Assembly: GCA_035438585.1 (NCBI GenBank)
Contig: DAORIO010000008.1
Location: 1-21,923 of the forward strand
Direction: 5' to 3'
Source of the DNA: DAORIO01 sp035438585
GTDB taxonomy: Bacteria; Patescibacteriota; Minisyncoccia; Phycocordibacterales; UBA9973
DNA: 21,923 nucleotides
Part shown: in pieces, positions 1 to 8,245 of the stretch
Layout: each line of letters opens with the position of its first letter
Numbering within the stretch: the stretch's first letter is position 1
Made by a program: the position numbers and the translations under genes
Notes under the pieces: generated by a model
The model's input: only the letters and a program-made list of their open reading frames with translations
The model's database searches: none
What the model was told of the DNA's origin: nothing

Positions 1-828
<828 letters not shown>

Positions 829-1167
829 AACTGTAAAGATACTTATCGTATCAATTTACGAATTGATAAAAAATTACTTACTTACTAAAAACTAATCTAA
901 AAAATAAATCAAAATATTTGAACAGGAATGTTCGAAAGATTTCTGGAAAGAAATTTCCTAAATCAATATTTAATAACTATGAGAGTTTTTGTAGATGATG
1001 AATCTACTAAAATTTTGCACACAGCCGTGTAGCCTCAAAATATTTTTGAAATACAAAGTAAAATTTATTGTTATTACGTATCGGTTCACTGTAAGGTGGT
1101 GGATTTTCTTTCCAGAACCACATAACGCATATATTTATTTGCGAAAAATTGTTCTTTTGATTAAAAA
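829..1167 (+). other. 23S to tRNA-Asp spacer, no gene seen
   Basis: This 339-nt transcribed spacer is very AT-rich. It holds two small hairpins directly after 23S: GATAC/GTATC at 838-852, and an overlapping ATCAATT/AATTGAT pair. These may take part in 23S 3' maturation. A 60-codon open frame inside it (995-1177) runs into the tRNA, has no recognisable features, and is not called. Confidence 0.6.
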
Positions 1168-1241
1168 GGAGAGTTAGCTCAGTTGGTAGAGCATCAGTCT
1201 GTCAAAGCTGGGGGTCGCATGTTCGAATCATGTACTCTCCA
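1168..1241 (+). tRNA. tRNA-Asp (anticodon GTC) with one extra nucleotide in the anticodon arm
   Basis: The acceptor stem is GGAGAGT 1168-1174 with ACTCTCC 1234-1240, and the discriminator is A1241. The D arm is GCTC/GAGC. The T arm is GCATG, TTCGAAT, CATGT. The anticodon GTC is at 1201-1203. Between the start of the anticodon stem (1194) and the T stem (1217) there are 23 nt instead of the usual 22. The arm folds either with an 8-nt loop (TCAGT, CTGTCAAA, GCTGG) or with a 7-nt loop and a bulged G1207. CCA is not encoded. The gene sits between 23S and 5S and should be co-transcribed with them. Confidence 0.93.
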
Positions 1242-1325
1242 CGAAGATATTTTATTATCTTCATTTTTTAACGGGAAATTTTTCCCGTTCAGTTATTTTG
1301 ATTTATTTAACGAAAAATTCATTTC

Positions 1326-1472
1326 AATTCATTATTTAGTTTTGGTGACTCATCGCTGGGGCCACACCTCTTCCCATTTCGAACAGAGAAGTTAAGTCCA
1401 GTAGTGCCGATGATAGTCCTTCGGGGCAAAAGTAGGTAGTCGCCAGAACTAAGTAATGAATTTTTTCGTTTT
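1326..1472 (+). terminator. Long stem enclosing 5S rRNA, followed by a T run
   Basis: The 16-nt arm AATTCATTATTTAGTT (1326-1341) is complementary, with a single wobble, to AACTAAGTAATGAATT (1447-1462). It extends helix I of 5S outward. The T-rich stretch TTTTTTCGTTTTT follows at 1461-1473. It probably acts as the precursor-processing stem and as the end of the rRNA operon. Confidence 0.65.
1339..1449 (+). rRNA. rrf: 5S ribosomal RNA
   Basis: The conserved internal 5S block is present (CCCATTTCGAACAGAGAAGT at about 1374-1393, followed by AAGTCCAGTAGTGCCGATG). Helix I is GTTTTGGTGACT at 1339-1350 pairing with AGTCGCCAGAAC at 1438-1449, with two G-T wobbles. At about 111 nt it is slightly short for a bacterial 5S. 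Ends are set from helix I and are good to one or two bases. Confidence 0.93.
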
Positions 1473-1519
1473 TCTAATATAAAATCCCATACTCAAACTT
1501 TCTATATTCTAGGTTTTTT

Positions 1520-1528
1520 TGATATCAT
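1520..1528 (+). promoter_or_regulatory. Extended -10 promoter for the 1538 operon
   Basis: TGA then TATCAT (1523-1528) is an extended -10 (TGnTATNAT). It ends 9 nt before the ATG, so the mRNA would have a leader of only about three bases. No clear -35 is seen. Confidence 0.5.
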
Positions 1529-1537
1529 AAGGCCTAT

Positions 1538-2317
1538 ATGTCTTGGAACAGCAGTAGGCAGAGCAAGTATTTTTTTGGTGTACTATTTTTTATTTTAATA
1601 GTGGTTTTTTTGTTATTAAGACCGATTCTTTTTAAAGAACCAACTTGTTTTGATACAAAGAAAAATGGAGACGAAACAGGTGTTGATTGTGGTGGATCAT
1701 GTGCTTTATTTTGCACAGAAGAGGCAAAAAATATTTCTATAAAATGGGCTAGAGCTTTTAAGGTGGTAGATGGTAGATATAACGTTGCTGCTTATATAGA
1801 AAATCAAAATACTGATGCCGTTGTTAAAGAAATTGGATATATATTTAAAGTTTACGATAGTGAAAACCGTTTTATTGTAGAAAGAGTTGGTAAAACATAT
1901 ATATCTTCTGCCGGTTCAATGCTCATTTTTGAGCCAGGTTTAATAACTGGCGGAAACAGAGAACCTGCTTTTGTTAGATTTGAATTTTTAGGAGAACCTG
2001 TTTGGTATCAAGAACCACTTTTAGCAAAAGATGTATCTTTGGTAGTTACAGAAAATCCTGAACTAATAGACCAGACAACTGTGCCAAAATTAACAGCAAC
2101 TATTGCCAATAAATCTTTTCAAAAGCCAAAAGATGTTGACGTGTATGCAATATTGTATGACGAAAATGAAAATGCTCTTGCTGTGTCAAAAACTGTTTTA
2201 TCTGAGATAGACAGAAATTCATCTGAGCCAGCTAATTTTTCTTGGTTTTTACCTATAGAAGGTGTTGTTGTAAGAAAAGAAATAATCATAAGTTTTGATC
2301 CATTTTCTATTTTTTAA
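1538..2317 (+). CDS. Membrane-anchored protein with a Cys-rich Asn/Gly motif, function unknown
   Basis: This 259-residue protein has one N-terminal membrane helix (about 11-30) and then an outside domain. Just after the membrane is a motif with four cysteines (C37, C51, C55, C59) in the form CFDTKKNGDETGVDCGGSC. Such Asn/Asp/Gly-rich Cys motifs recur in secreted proteins of Patescibacteria and may bind calcium or form disulfides; that is inference. The rest (about 60-259) is predicted beta-rich, resembling a FxLyD or immunoglobulin-like fold by eye (KARAFKVVDG, YNVAAYIENQN, then a second repeat near TATIANKSFQKPKDVDVYAILYDE written here only in outline). It is the first gene of an operon with rodA 5 nt downstream, so a role at the cell envelope is likely. 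The start ATG lies 9 nt after a good -10. Confidence 0.8.
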   Translation: MSWNSSRQSKYFFGVLFFILIVVFLLLRPILFKEPTCFDTKKNGDETGVDCGGSCALFCTEEAKNISIKWARAFKVVDGRYNVAAYIENQNTDAVVKEIGYIFKVYDSENRFIVERVGKTYISSAGSMLIFEPGLITGGNREPAFVRFEFLGEPVWYQEPLLAKDVSLVVTENPELIDQTTVPKLTATIANKSFQKPKDVDVYAILYDENENALAVSKTVLSEIDRNSSEPANFSWFLPIEGVVVRKEIIISFDPFSIF

Positions 2318-2322
2318 AAATT

Positions 2323-3444
2323 ATGAAAAAAGTTATTGGCCGAATTGATTGGATATTGTTTTTAAGTACTCTGCCTATTGTGGTTATGGGTATTTTAGCT
2401 ATGGGTTCTTTTAATGGAGACAACTCTCTTATTAATAAACAAATTATATGGGTGATTGTTTCAATTATCTTATTTTTTATTTTAACTCAAATAGAGATAA
2501 AAATGCTCAATAAAACAAATATTCTGATCTGGGTTTTTGGAATAGCTATATTTTTTTTAGCACTTATCTTTATTTTTGGAACTATTTCAAAAGGAGCACA
2601 GAGTCGTTTTGATCTTGGAAGCCTTCATTTTCAACCAACCGAGGTTGTAAAAGTTATTTTGATTTTAATTTTGGCAAAGTATTTTTCAAGGCGACATGTT
2701 CAAATTGCTCACTTTAAGCATATTTTTATTTCAGCTATTTATTTATTTATTCCTTTTATTTTAGTTTTTTTACAGCCAGATTTTGGTTCAGCTGTTATTT
2801 TAGGACTTATTTGGTTTGGTATGATATTGGTTTCTGGTGTTTCAAAAAAACATCTTTTTGCTGTTATTGGTGTAGGTGTTTTAATCTTTTTGTCATTATG
2901 GTTTTTTGTTTTTCAAACCTACCAAAAAGAGAGAATTATTTCTTTTGTAGATCCTTTGTCTGATATTCAAGGGGCAGGATATAACGCATATCAATCTACA
3001 ATTGCGGTTGGTTCTGGGCAGGTTTTTGGTAAGGGGGTTGGTTTTGGAACACAGTCTAGGCTTTCTTTTTTGCCTGAATATGAAACTGATTTTATTTTTG
3101 CCGCCTTTGCTGAAGAGTGGGGTTTTGTCGGGTCACTTATTTTGTTTATTCTTTTTGGTGTAATAATTTGGCGAATTATTTGGCACGCAATTCATGCTGG
3201 TAATAATTTTGAGCTTTTGTATTGTTTAGGCGTGGCTATATTTTTTATTAGCCATATACTTATTAATATTGGTATGAACATTGGAGTTTTACCTGTTACG
3301 GGTATAACATTGCCATTTATGAGTTACGGTGGTTCTCATTTGATTGCCGAATTTGGAGCTTTAGGAGTATTAATGGCAACAAGGCCTTACATGAGAGCAA
3401 CGCATAGGGACTATATGAAAAATGAATTTGTGGGACTTGAATAA
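2323..3444 (+). CDS. rodA: RodA/FtsW-family (SEDS) peptidoglycan glycosyltransferase
   Basis: This 373-residue polytopic membrane protein of about ten helices has clear RodA signatures. They are the PTEVVKVILILILAKYF segment, a QPDFGSA loop, and the long outside segment with YNAYQSTIAVGSGQVFGKG and GFGTQSRLSFLPEYETDFIF, followed by AEEWGFVG. SEDS proteins polymerise lipid II into glycan strands during cell elongation; the acidic residue in the TDFIF stretch corresponds to the region essential for catalysis in other RodA proteins. The C-terminal MSYGGSHLIAEFGALG block is also typical. The partner transpeptidase (PBP2) is not in the window. The length is normal for RodA. FtsW is the alternative, but the GTQSRLSFLPE block favours RodA. 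No Shine-Dalgarno precedes the ATG; the gene probably relies on coupling to the upstream gene. Confidence 0.93.
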   Translation: MKKVIGRIDWILFLSTLPIVVMGILAMGSFNGDNSLINKQIIWVIVSIILFFILTQIEIKMLNKTNILIWVFGIAIFFLALIFIFGTISKGAQSRFDLGSLHFQPTEVVKVILILILAKYFSRRHVQIAHFKHIFISAIYLFIPFILVFLQPDFGSAVILGLIWFGMILVSGVSKKHLFAVIGVGVLIFLSLWFFVFQTYQKERIISFVDPLSDIQGAGYNAYQSTIAVGSGQVFGKGVGFGTQSRLSFLPEYETDFIFAAFAEEWGFVGSLILFILFGVIIWRIIWHAIHAGNNFELLYCLGVAIFFISHILINIGMNIGVLPVTGITLPFMSYGGSHLIAEFGALGVLMATRPYMRATHRDYMKNEFVGLE

Positions 3445-3448
3445 ATAT

Positions 3449-4024
3449 ATGAATATTTCTATCTTTAATTATTTTTTTAGTTTTGCTCACCAGAATTTAT
3501 TGGTTGATCAGATAATTATTTTTTTAGCTAATGGTTTTAGTATTGTTTTAATGCTCTCGGGTGTTCTTTATGTTATGTATCATAATGAAGGAAAATTTTC
3601 GCCGATTCAGAACTATCAAATTTTTTCGATTCGAATGAAAGAGATTTTTGTTTTTTGTTCAACAGGAGTTTTTTCTTGGTTTGCTGTTTCTTTTTTGAAA
3701 AGTATTTTTTCTATGCCTAGGCCTTATGAAGTTTTAGACATAACACCATTATTTACATATGGAACAATGGATTCTTTTCCATCGGGCCATGCCGCTGTTT
3801 TTGGGGCTCTTGCTTTTGGTTTACTTTTTTTACACAGATCTCGTGGTTCAATTTTATTTGCAATTTTGTCTGTGTTTGTTCTACTTGCGCGCGTCGTTTC
3901 AGGAATACATTTTCCGGTCGATATAATTACCGGTATTTTTGTCGGTTTTCTAATTGCTTATTTTTTCCATAGATTATTTAGACCAATAATATATAAAAAA
4001 GCAATATCTTCACGAAATCATTAG
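3449..4024 (+). CDS. PAP2-family membrane phosphatase, probably undecaprenyl-diphosphate phosphatase
   Basis: This 191-residue membrane protein has the three PAP2 motifs: KSIFSMPRP (84-92), SFPSGHA (109-115), and RVVSGIHFPVD with R148, H154 and D158. The two His residues and the Arg form the acid-phosphatase active site on the outer face. In this family the usual job next to wall genes is recycling of undecaprenyl diphosphate, which fits its place directly after rodA; other lipid phosphates are possible. I chose the ATG 4 nt after the rodA stop, giving MNISIF. An in-frame ATG at 3422 would add nine residues and overlap rodA by 23 nt; it is less likely because the extension lies outside the usual family start. 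Confidence 0.88.
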   Translation: MNISIFNYFFSFAHQNLLVDQIIIFLANGFSIVLMLSGVLYVMYHNEGKFSPIQNYQIFSIRMKEIFVFCSTGVFSWFAVSFLKSIFSMPRPYEVLDITPLFTYGTMDSFPSGHAAVFGALAFGLLFLHRSRGSILFAILSVFVLLARVVSGIHFPVDIITGIFVGFLIAYFFHRLFRPIIYKKAISSRNH

Positions 4025-4047
4025 AAAGTAGTAGAATTGCATCTATT

Positions 4048-5421
4048 ATGTGGAAAAAAAGATTGATTGCGGTTCTTGTGTTATTATTGGCAACATTTGT
4101 TGGTTATTTTGTTGCGTACTCAGAACCAAAGGCGGAAAGTTCATTACCAGTTATTAGTAGCCCTGCTTGGTTTTCAAAGTTTCCTTTTAAATTGGGACTT
4201 GATTTGTCAGGTGGAACACATTTGGTTTACAGGGCAGATGTGTCAAAGCTCGAATCAGACTCTGTAACTGATTCACTAGAATCTTTGCGAGATGTAATAG
4301 AAAGAAGAGTAAATGCTTTCGGTGTATCAGAACCAGTTGTTCAAGTAGAAGTTGGGGGAAGTATTTCTACTGATAAGTATCGATTGATTGTTGATTTGCC
4401 TGGTGTTACAGATGTAAATGAGGCAATTAAATTGATTGGAGCAACTCCAATTCTAGAATTTAAAACTGAAAAACCGGGCGCAAAAGAAATTGCTCAAAAT
4501 GCTATACCAGATGAGAATGGAAATTTAAATATTAAAGTTGATGATATTTATCAAAATACTAAACTTACTGGACAGTATCTAAAAAATTCTCGTGTTGATT
4601 TTAATTCAACAACAGGTGTTCCAAATATTGTTTTAAAATTTGACGAAGAAGGGTCTAAATTATTTGCACAAATAACAAAAGAAAATATTGGCAAAACTGT
4701 TGCGATATTTTTGGATGGGCAAATAATTTCATCACCAACTGTTCAAGGCGAAATTGATGGCGGGGAAGCAGTTATAACTGGAACTTTTGATATAAAAGAA
4801 GCAAAAGCTTTGGTTGGGAAATTAAATTCGGGAGCACTTCCTGTTCCAGTTGAGCTGATCACAACTCAGACTATCGGGCCAATTCTTGGAAGTCAGGCAA
4901 TTGACGCTGGACTAAAAGCCGCTCTTATTGGTTTTATGGCAATAGCAATATTTTTGCTTATTTGGTATAGACTTCCTGGATTTATAGCGGTTATATCATT
5001 AGCTATTTATGTTTTAGTTGTTTTGGCTATATTCAAGGTTTTCTCTGTTGTTCTTACTTCAGCGGGTATAGCAGGATTTATTATATCTCTTGGTATTGCG
5101 GTGGATGCAAATATTTTGATTTTTGAAAGATTGAAAGAGGAAATAAGATCAGGGAGAAGTATTTATGATGCAGTAGAGCAAGGTTTTGATAAGGCTTGGT
5201 TCTCAATTCGAGACGCAAACACTTCAACACTTATTACCTCAGCGATCCTTTATTACTTTGGAACTTCGCTTATAAAAGGATTTGCCCTAACTCTTGCAAT
5301 AGGGGTTATTGTTTCTCTTTTTTCCGCAATTACTGTTACACGAGTATTTCTTCGTTCAATAAAACCAAAGACAGACAGTCGAGTCTCAAAGTTTTTATTC
5401 TCTAGTGGTTTTGTAAAATAA
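4048..5421 (+). CDS. secD: Protein translocase subunit SecD
   Basis: This 457-residue protein has one N-terminal helix (about 7-24), the diagnostic LGLDLSGGTHLV block (49-60), and the second conserved block GGEAVITGTF (about 238-247). A C-terminal bundle of five helices carries GIAVDANILIFERLKEE. SecD and SecF use the proton or sodium gradient to help pull secreted proteins through SecYEG. The protein is shorter than E. coli SecD (615 residues), as is common in Gram-positive and Patescibacteria forms with a reduced outside head. secF follows after a single base, so the two are co-translated. A possible own -10 (TAGAAT, 4032-4037) lies 10 nt before the ATG. Confidence 0.95.
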   Translation: MWKKRLIAVLVLLLATFVGYFVAYSEPKAESSLPVISSPAWFSKFPFKLGLDLSGGTHLVYRADVSKLESDSVTDSLESLRDVIERRVNAFGVSEPVVQVEVGGSISTDKYRLIVDLPGVTDVNEAIKLIGATPILEFKTEKPGAKEIAQNAIPDENGNLNIKVDDIYQNTKLTGQYLKNSRVDFNSTTGVPNIVLKFDEEGSKLFAQITKENIGKTVAIFLDGQIISSPTVQGEIDGGEAVITGTFDIKEAKALVGKLNSGALPVPVELITTQTIGPILGSQAIDAGLKAALIGFMAIAIFLLIWYRLPGFIAVISLAIYVLVVLAIFKVFSVVLTSAGIAGFIISLGIAVDANILIFERLKEEIRSGRSIYDAVEQGFDKAWFSIRDANTSTLITSAILYYFGTSLIKGFALTLAIGVIVSLFSAITVTRVFLRSIKPKTDSRVSKFLFSSGFVK

Positions 5422-5422
5422 C

Positions 5423-6313
5423 ATGTTCATAATTAAACACAGAAATATATTTATAAGTATCTCAGCCGCGCTTGTGGTTGCTTCAATAGTTTTTATTTCA
5501 TTTTTTGGGCTTAACTTGGGTATTGATTTTAAGGGTGGAAGTTTGATTGAAGTTGAATATAAAAATATTCGACCAGAAAATAGTGTACTTCAAGAAAAAA
5601 TAGCTACAGCTGATTTTTCAAGTGTACTTCTTCAGCCAACTGGAGAAAAAGGACTAATAGTAAAGACTTTAGAATTAACAAATGAAAAGAAAGATGAGTT
5701 GATTGGAGTCCTGTCTTCTGATGGAAATGATCTAATTGAAAAAAGCTTTACTTCAATTGGTCCATCAATCGGAAAAGAGCTCAGAAAGAAATCAATTATA
5801 TCTATAATTTTAGTTTCGCTCGGAATTGTTTTGTTTATTGCGTATGCCTTTCGTAAGGTTTCAAAACCAATTTCTTCTTGGAAGTATGGTTTGATGGCAA
5901 TAGTATCTTTACTTCATGACATAATTATTCCAACAGGAGTATTTGCAGTATTAAGTCATTATTATGGAGTTGAAGTTGATACACTTTTTGTTGTAGCGCT
6001 TTTGACAATATTAGGACTTTCTGTTTCTGATACAATTGTTGTTTTTGATAGAATTCGAGAAAACATCAGACTTGAAGGAGGGAAGCAATTTAAAGATATT
6101 GTTGGACACAGCTTGAGTCAGGTTTTTTCAAGGTCTATTAATACATCCTTGACTGTTATCTTGGCTTTACTTGCTCTTGTATTTTTTGGACCTGAGTCTA
6201 CAAGATATTTTGCAATCACACTAACTGTTGGAATGTTCTTTGGAACATATTCATCTATTTTTTTGGCATCTCCGCTTTTGGTAAAGATGGAAGAGTGGCA
6301 AAACAAGAAATAA
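5423..6313 (+). CDS. secF: Protein translocase subunit SecF
   Basis: This 296-residue protein starts with a membrane helix (about 8-28), followed by the LGIDFKGGSLIEV block (32-44). It ends with a five-helix domain containing LGLSVSDTIVVFDRIREN, the SecF counterpart of the SecD helix-4 signature. It forms the SecDF complex with the product of the gene one base upstream. The length is normal for SecF. It is the last gene of the operon that starts at 1538; a strong bidirectional terminator follows. Confidence 0.95.
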   Translation: MFIIKHRNIFISISAALVVASIVFISFFGLNLGIDFKGGSLIEVEYKNIRPENSVLQEKIATADFSSVLLQPTGEKGLIVKTLELTNEKKDELIGVLSSDGNDLIEKSFTSIGPSIGKELRKKSIISIILVSLGIVLFIAYAFRKVSKPISSWKYGLMAIVSLLHDIIIPTGVFAVLSHYYGVEVDTLFVVALLTILGLSVSDTIVVFDRIRENIRLEGGKQFKDIVGHSLSQVFSRSINTSLTVILALLALVFFGPESTRYFAITLTVGMFFGTYSSIFLASPLLVKMEEWQNKK

Positions 6314-6324
6314 ATAAGACTAAT

Positions 6325-6352
6325 AAAAACCCCTGTATTCTCGGGGGTTTTT
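6325..6352. terminator. Bidirectional rho-independent terminator between secF and a convergent gene
   Basis: AAAAACCCC (6325-6333) pairs with GGGGTTTTT (6344-6352), with a 10-nt loop. It has A-rich and T-rich flanks on both sides, so it can stop secF transcription on the plus strand and the 6629-6354 gene on the minus strand. Confidence 0.85.
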
Positions 6353-6353
6353 A

Positions 6354-6629
6354 TTATTCTTTAAATCCTAGCCATATAAATTTATCGTCCGTCATTTTTT
6401 CGTAAAGATCTAAGCGTTTTTCTTTTAGTTCTTTAAAAAATATTTCCCAACTTTTTTCGAAATCAGAATAGGTATGTCCTATAGAGACCTGAAATTTAAT
6501 ATACGTTTCCTCGCATCTTTTTTCTAATTCCTTGTCGGAAATATTGTTATCGTCAATATAATCAATTATGTTTTTCATAATCTGCTCATACTCTAAAACT
6601 TCTTGAGGTAGTTTTTCCATATTTTCCAT
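6354..6629 (-). CDS. Small acidic hypothetical protein
   Basis: This 91-residue protein has no signal peptide or membrane segment. It is rich in Glu, Asp and Lys and predicted almost entirely helical, with the conserved-looking tail KFIWLGFKE. I do not recognise a family. It is convergent with secF and shares its terminator. Support for its reality: a perfect -35 TTGACA and a possible -10 TAAATT lie 18 nt apart upstream on the same strand, and its stop abuts the terminator. A second in-frame ATG is three codons in. Confidence 0.65.
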   Translation of the reverse strand: MENMEKLPQEVLEYEQIMKNIIDYIDDNNISDKELEKRCEETYIKFQVSIGHTYSDFEKSWEIFFKELKEKRLDLYEKMTDDKFIWLGFKE

Positions 6630-6635
6630 TCTTTA

Positions 6636-6665
6636 AATTTACGCTAAAAACATGTCTTTTGTCAA
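6636..6665 (-). promoter_or_regulatory. Promoter of the small minus-strand gene
   Basis: On the minus strand TTGACA (6660-6665) and TAAATT (6636-6641) are separated by 18 nt. The TSS would lie a few bases upstream of the ATG at 6629. Confidence 0.5.
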
Positions 6666-6696
6666 AGAATAAGCTTTTTTGTTTTACAGTTCGTTT

Positions 6697-6705
6697 TGGT
6701 ATAAT
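6697..6705 (+). promoter_or_regulatory. Extended -10 promoter of lemA
   Basis: TGG then TATAAT (6700-6705) is a consensus extended -10. The ATG is 31 nt downstream, so this mRNA has a leader of about 25 nt without a Shine-Dalgarno. Confidence 0.65.
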
Positions 6706-6736
6706 TAAAGGGTTATAAATCTTAACAAATTTTATT

Positions 6737-7285
6737 ATGACAATTATTTTAATTATTGTAGCGGTTTTGGTTTTATGGTTTGTTGTGACTTACAACGGAC
6801 TTGTTCGTCTTGTAAACCGCACAAAAGAGGCATGGGCTGATATTGAGGTGCAACTTAAGAGAAGATATGACCTTATTCCAAATTTGGTAAATACTATAAA
6901 AGGTTACGCTACTCATGAATCAAGTGCATTTGAAAAAGTTACCAATGCTCGCGCGGCAGCTATGAGCGCAAAAACCCCAGGGGAGCACTCAAAAGCCGAA
7001 GGAGTTCTAGGTGGTGCGATTACTGGTATTTTTGGTATTGCGGAAGCGTATCCAGAGCTAAAAGCAAATACAAATTTCTTGGAACTTCAAAGAGAACTTT
7101 CTGACACAGAAAATAAAATTCAAGCAGCACGAAGATTTTACAACGGAAATGTTCGTGATCTAAACATTAAGCTTGAAACTTTCCCAAACAATTTTATTGT
7201 TGGAATGTTTAAATTCCAGAAAATGGAATTCTTTGATATTCCAGATGACGGCGCAGAATCAAAGCCGGTAGAAGTTAAATTCTAG
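6737..7285 (+). CDS. lemA: LemA family membrane protein
   Basis: This 182-residue protein has one N-terminal membrane helix (2-19) and then the LemA helical domain. Its hallmarks are the NRTKEAWADIEVQLKRRYDL block, LIPNLVNTIKGYATHE, LQRELSDTENKIQAARRFYN, and the FPNNFIVGMFKF block near the end. The length (about 185) and order are typical. The biochemical role of LemA is not settled; it often neighbours HtpX proteases or TPM/YgcG proteins, and both of those occur elsewhere in this window. It heads a three-gene unit with two small exported or anchored proteins. Confidence 0.94.
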   Translation: MTIILIIVAVLVLWFVVTYNGLVRLVNRTKEAWADIEVQLKRRYDLIPNLVNTIKGYATHESSAFEKVTNARAAAMSAKTPGEHSKAEGVLGGAITGIFGIAEAYPELKANTNFLELQRELSDTENKIQAARRFYNGNVRDLNIKLETFPNNFIVGMFKFQKMEFFDIPDDGAESKPVEVKF

Positions 7286-7287
7286 TT

Positions 7288-7666
7288 ATGGAAGCTAGTA
7301 AGATAAATTTTGGTAGGATAATAATTGGAATTTTCATCTTCTTGGCTATTTTTGGTTTTGTTCAACTTTTGAAAGATAATGGTACTGCACAGGAAAAAAA
7401 ACTTCAATCAAAATTTAGATCTAAAACCAGCTGGTTCAAGATGGCCAAATAATTGGGTCACGTGGAGTGATATTTTTGAAGGCGAGGCCGTTTCTAAGTA
7501 TGGTCCAAAGTTTTCTGAAACAGATTTTGTGGTAACAATGCCTACAAAACTTATACAATCTCTTCCAGATGGTTCATCTTGTGTTGGAGATAATGAAAAG
7601 GCAACTTGTGCTGTTGGGCAAGACGTGGAGATTAGAGATGGGTTTAATAAATGGTCAAATATTTAA
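7288..7666 (+). CDS. Small membrane-anchored protein split by a frameshift at an A8 run
   Basis: A frame opens at ATG 7288, two bases after the lemA stop. It encodes a membrane helix (MEASKINFGRIIIGIFIF and on) and ends at 7452. A second frame, open to 7666, continues the same protein from about 7379 onward. It has a soluble domain of about 85 residues with two cysteines (SSCVGDNEKATCAVG). The two frames overlap at GGAAAAAAAAC, with the A8 run at 7394-7401. Reading one A fewer joins them into a protein of about 125 residues with a sensible anchor plus outside domain. This may be a homopolymer indel in the assembly, a recent mutation, or programmed slippage. The domain is not recognised. If the downstream part is translated alone, its first ATG is 7379. 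Confidence 0.7.
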
Positions 7667-7683
7667 AAGTTTAATTTTATTTT

Positions 7684-8136
7684 ATGAATATAAAAAATAT
7701 TATTTTAGTTTTGGTTTTAGTGGGAGTGTCGTTCTTCATTTTTAATATGAAAACAGGAAAACAGGCGCCAGTCCCAAATGAGCAAGAGCAAGTTGTTTCT
7801 GTTATGGGTCCAAACAAAGAAGATCTTTTGGCTCTTTCTATTGCCCCAGGAAGCACTGTGACAGGAGAATTCGTACTAGAGGGAATAGTTAAAAATGCAT
7901 ATTTTTTCGAAGGTAATATTTCAATAGACCTTCTTGATGCAAACCAAAATTTATTAAAGGTAGGATATGGAACAGCAACAACAGATTGGATGACAGTCGA
8001 GCCGGTAACATTTACTGCAAATCTAGACGCGACAGGGTTAACCGGACCTGGATATATTAAAATTCAAAATGACGATCCATCAGACGGGGAAGGTGGTCCA
8101 GCAAAAATTATTCTTGTTCCGGTAGTGTTTCAATAA
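7684..8136 (+). CDS. Membrane-anchored Gmad2 (immunoglobulin-like) domain protein
   Basis: This 150-residue protein has one N-terminal anchor (about 5-20) and a short linker. From about 55 to 150 it has a beta-sandwich with Gmad2 traits: GSTVTGEFVLEGIVKNAYFF, then SIDLLDANQNLL, ATTDWM and the closing IKIQNDDPSDGEG. Gmad2 was named from spore-germination proteins but is common in Patescibacteria surface proteins; its ligand is unknown. It is the last gene of the lemA unit (18 nt after the preceding gene) and is followed by a strong terminator. Confidence 0.82.
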   Translation: MNIKNIILVLVLVGVSFFIFNMKTGKQAPVPNEQEQVVSVMGPNKEDLLALSIAPGSTVTGEFVLEGIVKNAYFFEGNISIDLLDANQNLLKVGYGTATTDWMTVEPVTFTANLDATGLTGPGYIKIQNDDPSDGEGGPAKIILVPVVFQ

Positions 8137-8161
8137 ATATATAAAAATAAAAAATATTTCT

Positions 8162-8187
8162 AAAACCCTTACGTTGTAAGGGTTTTT
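8162..8187 (+). terminator. Rho-independent terminator of the lemA unit
   Basis: AAAACCCTTAC (8162-8172) and GTAAGGGTTTT (8176-8186) form a perfect 11-bp stem with a GTT loop, followed by T. Confidence 0.9.
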
Positions 8188-8190
8188 AGC

Positions 8191-8219
8191 TTGACTTTTT
8201 GCTTAAAATAGTGTATGAT
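8191..8219 (+). promoter_or_regulatory. Sigma70-type promoter of the T9SS-tailed gene
   Basis: TTGACT (8191-8196), a 17-nt spacer and TATGAT (8214-8219). The A-rich leader that follows contains TAAACTAAA and CCTTGAAAA and has no Shine-Dalgarno. The promoter at 16783 has the same -35, the same spacing and a very similar leader. Confidence 0.75.
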
Positions 8220-8245
8220 TTGGTTAAACTAAAAACCTTGAAAAA

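Noticed and set aside
995..1395. Two open frames across the 23S-5S spacer, tRNA-Asp and 5S
   Set aside because: They overlap RNA genes, have no recognisable features and no start signals.
3422..3448. Longer start for the PAP2 phosphatase
   Set aside because: It overlaps rodA by 23 nt; the ATG at 3449, just after the rodA stop, fits the family start better.
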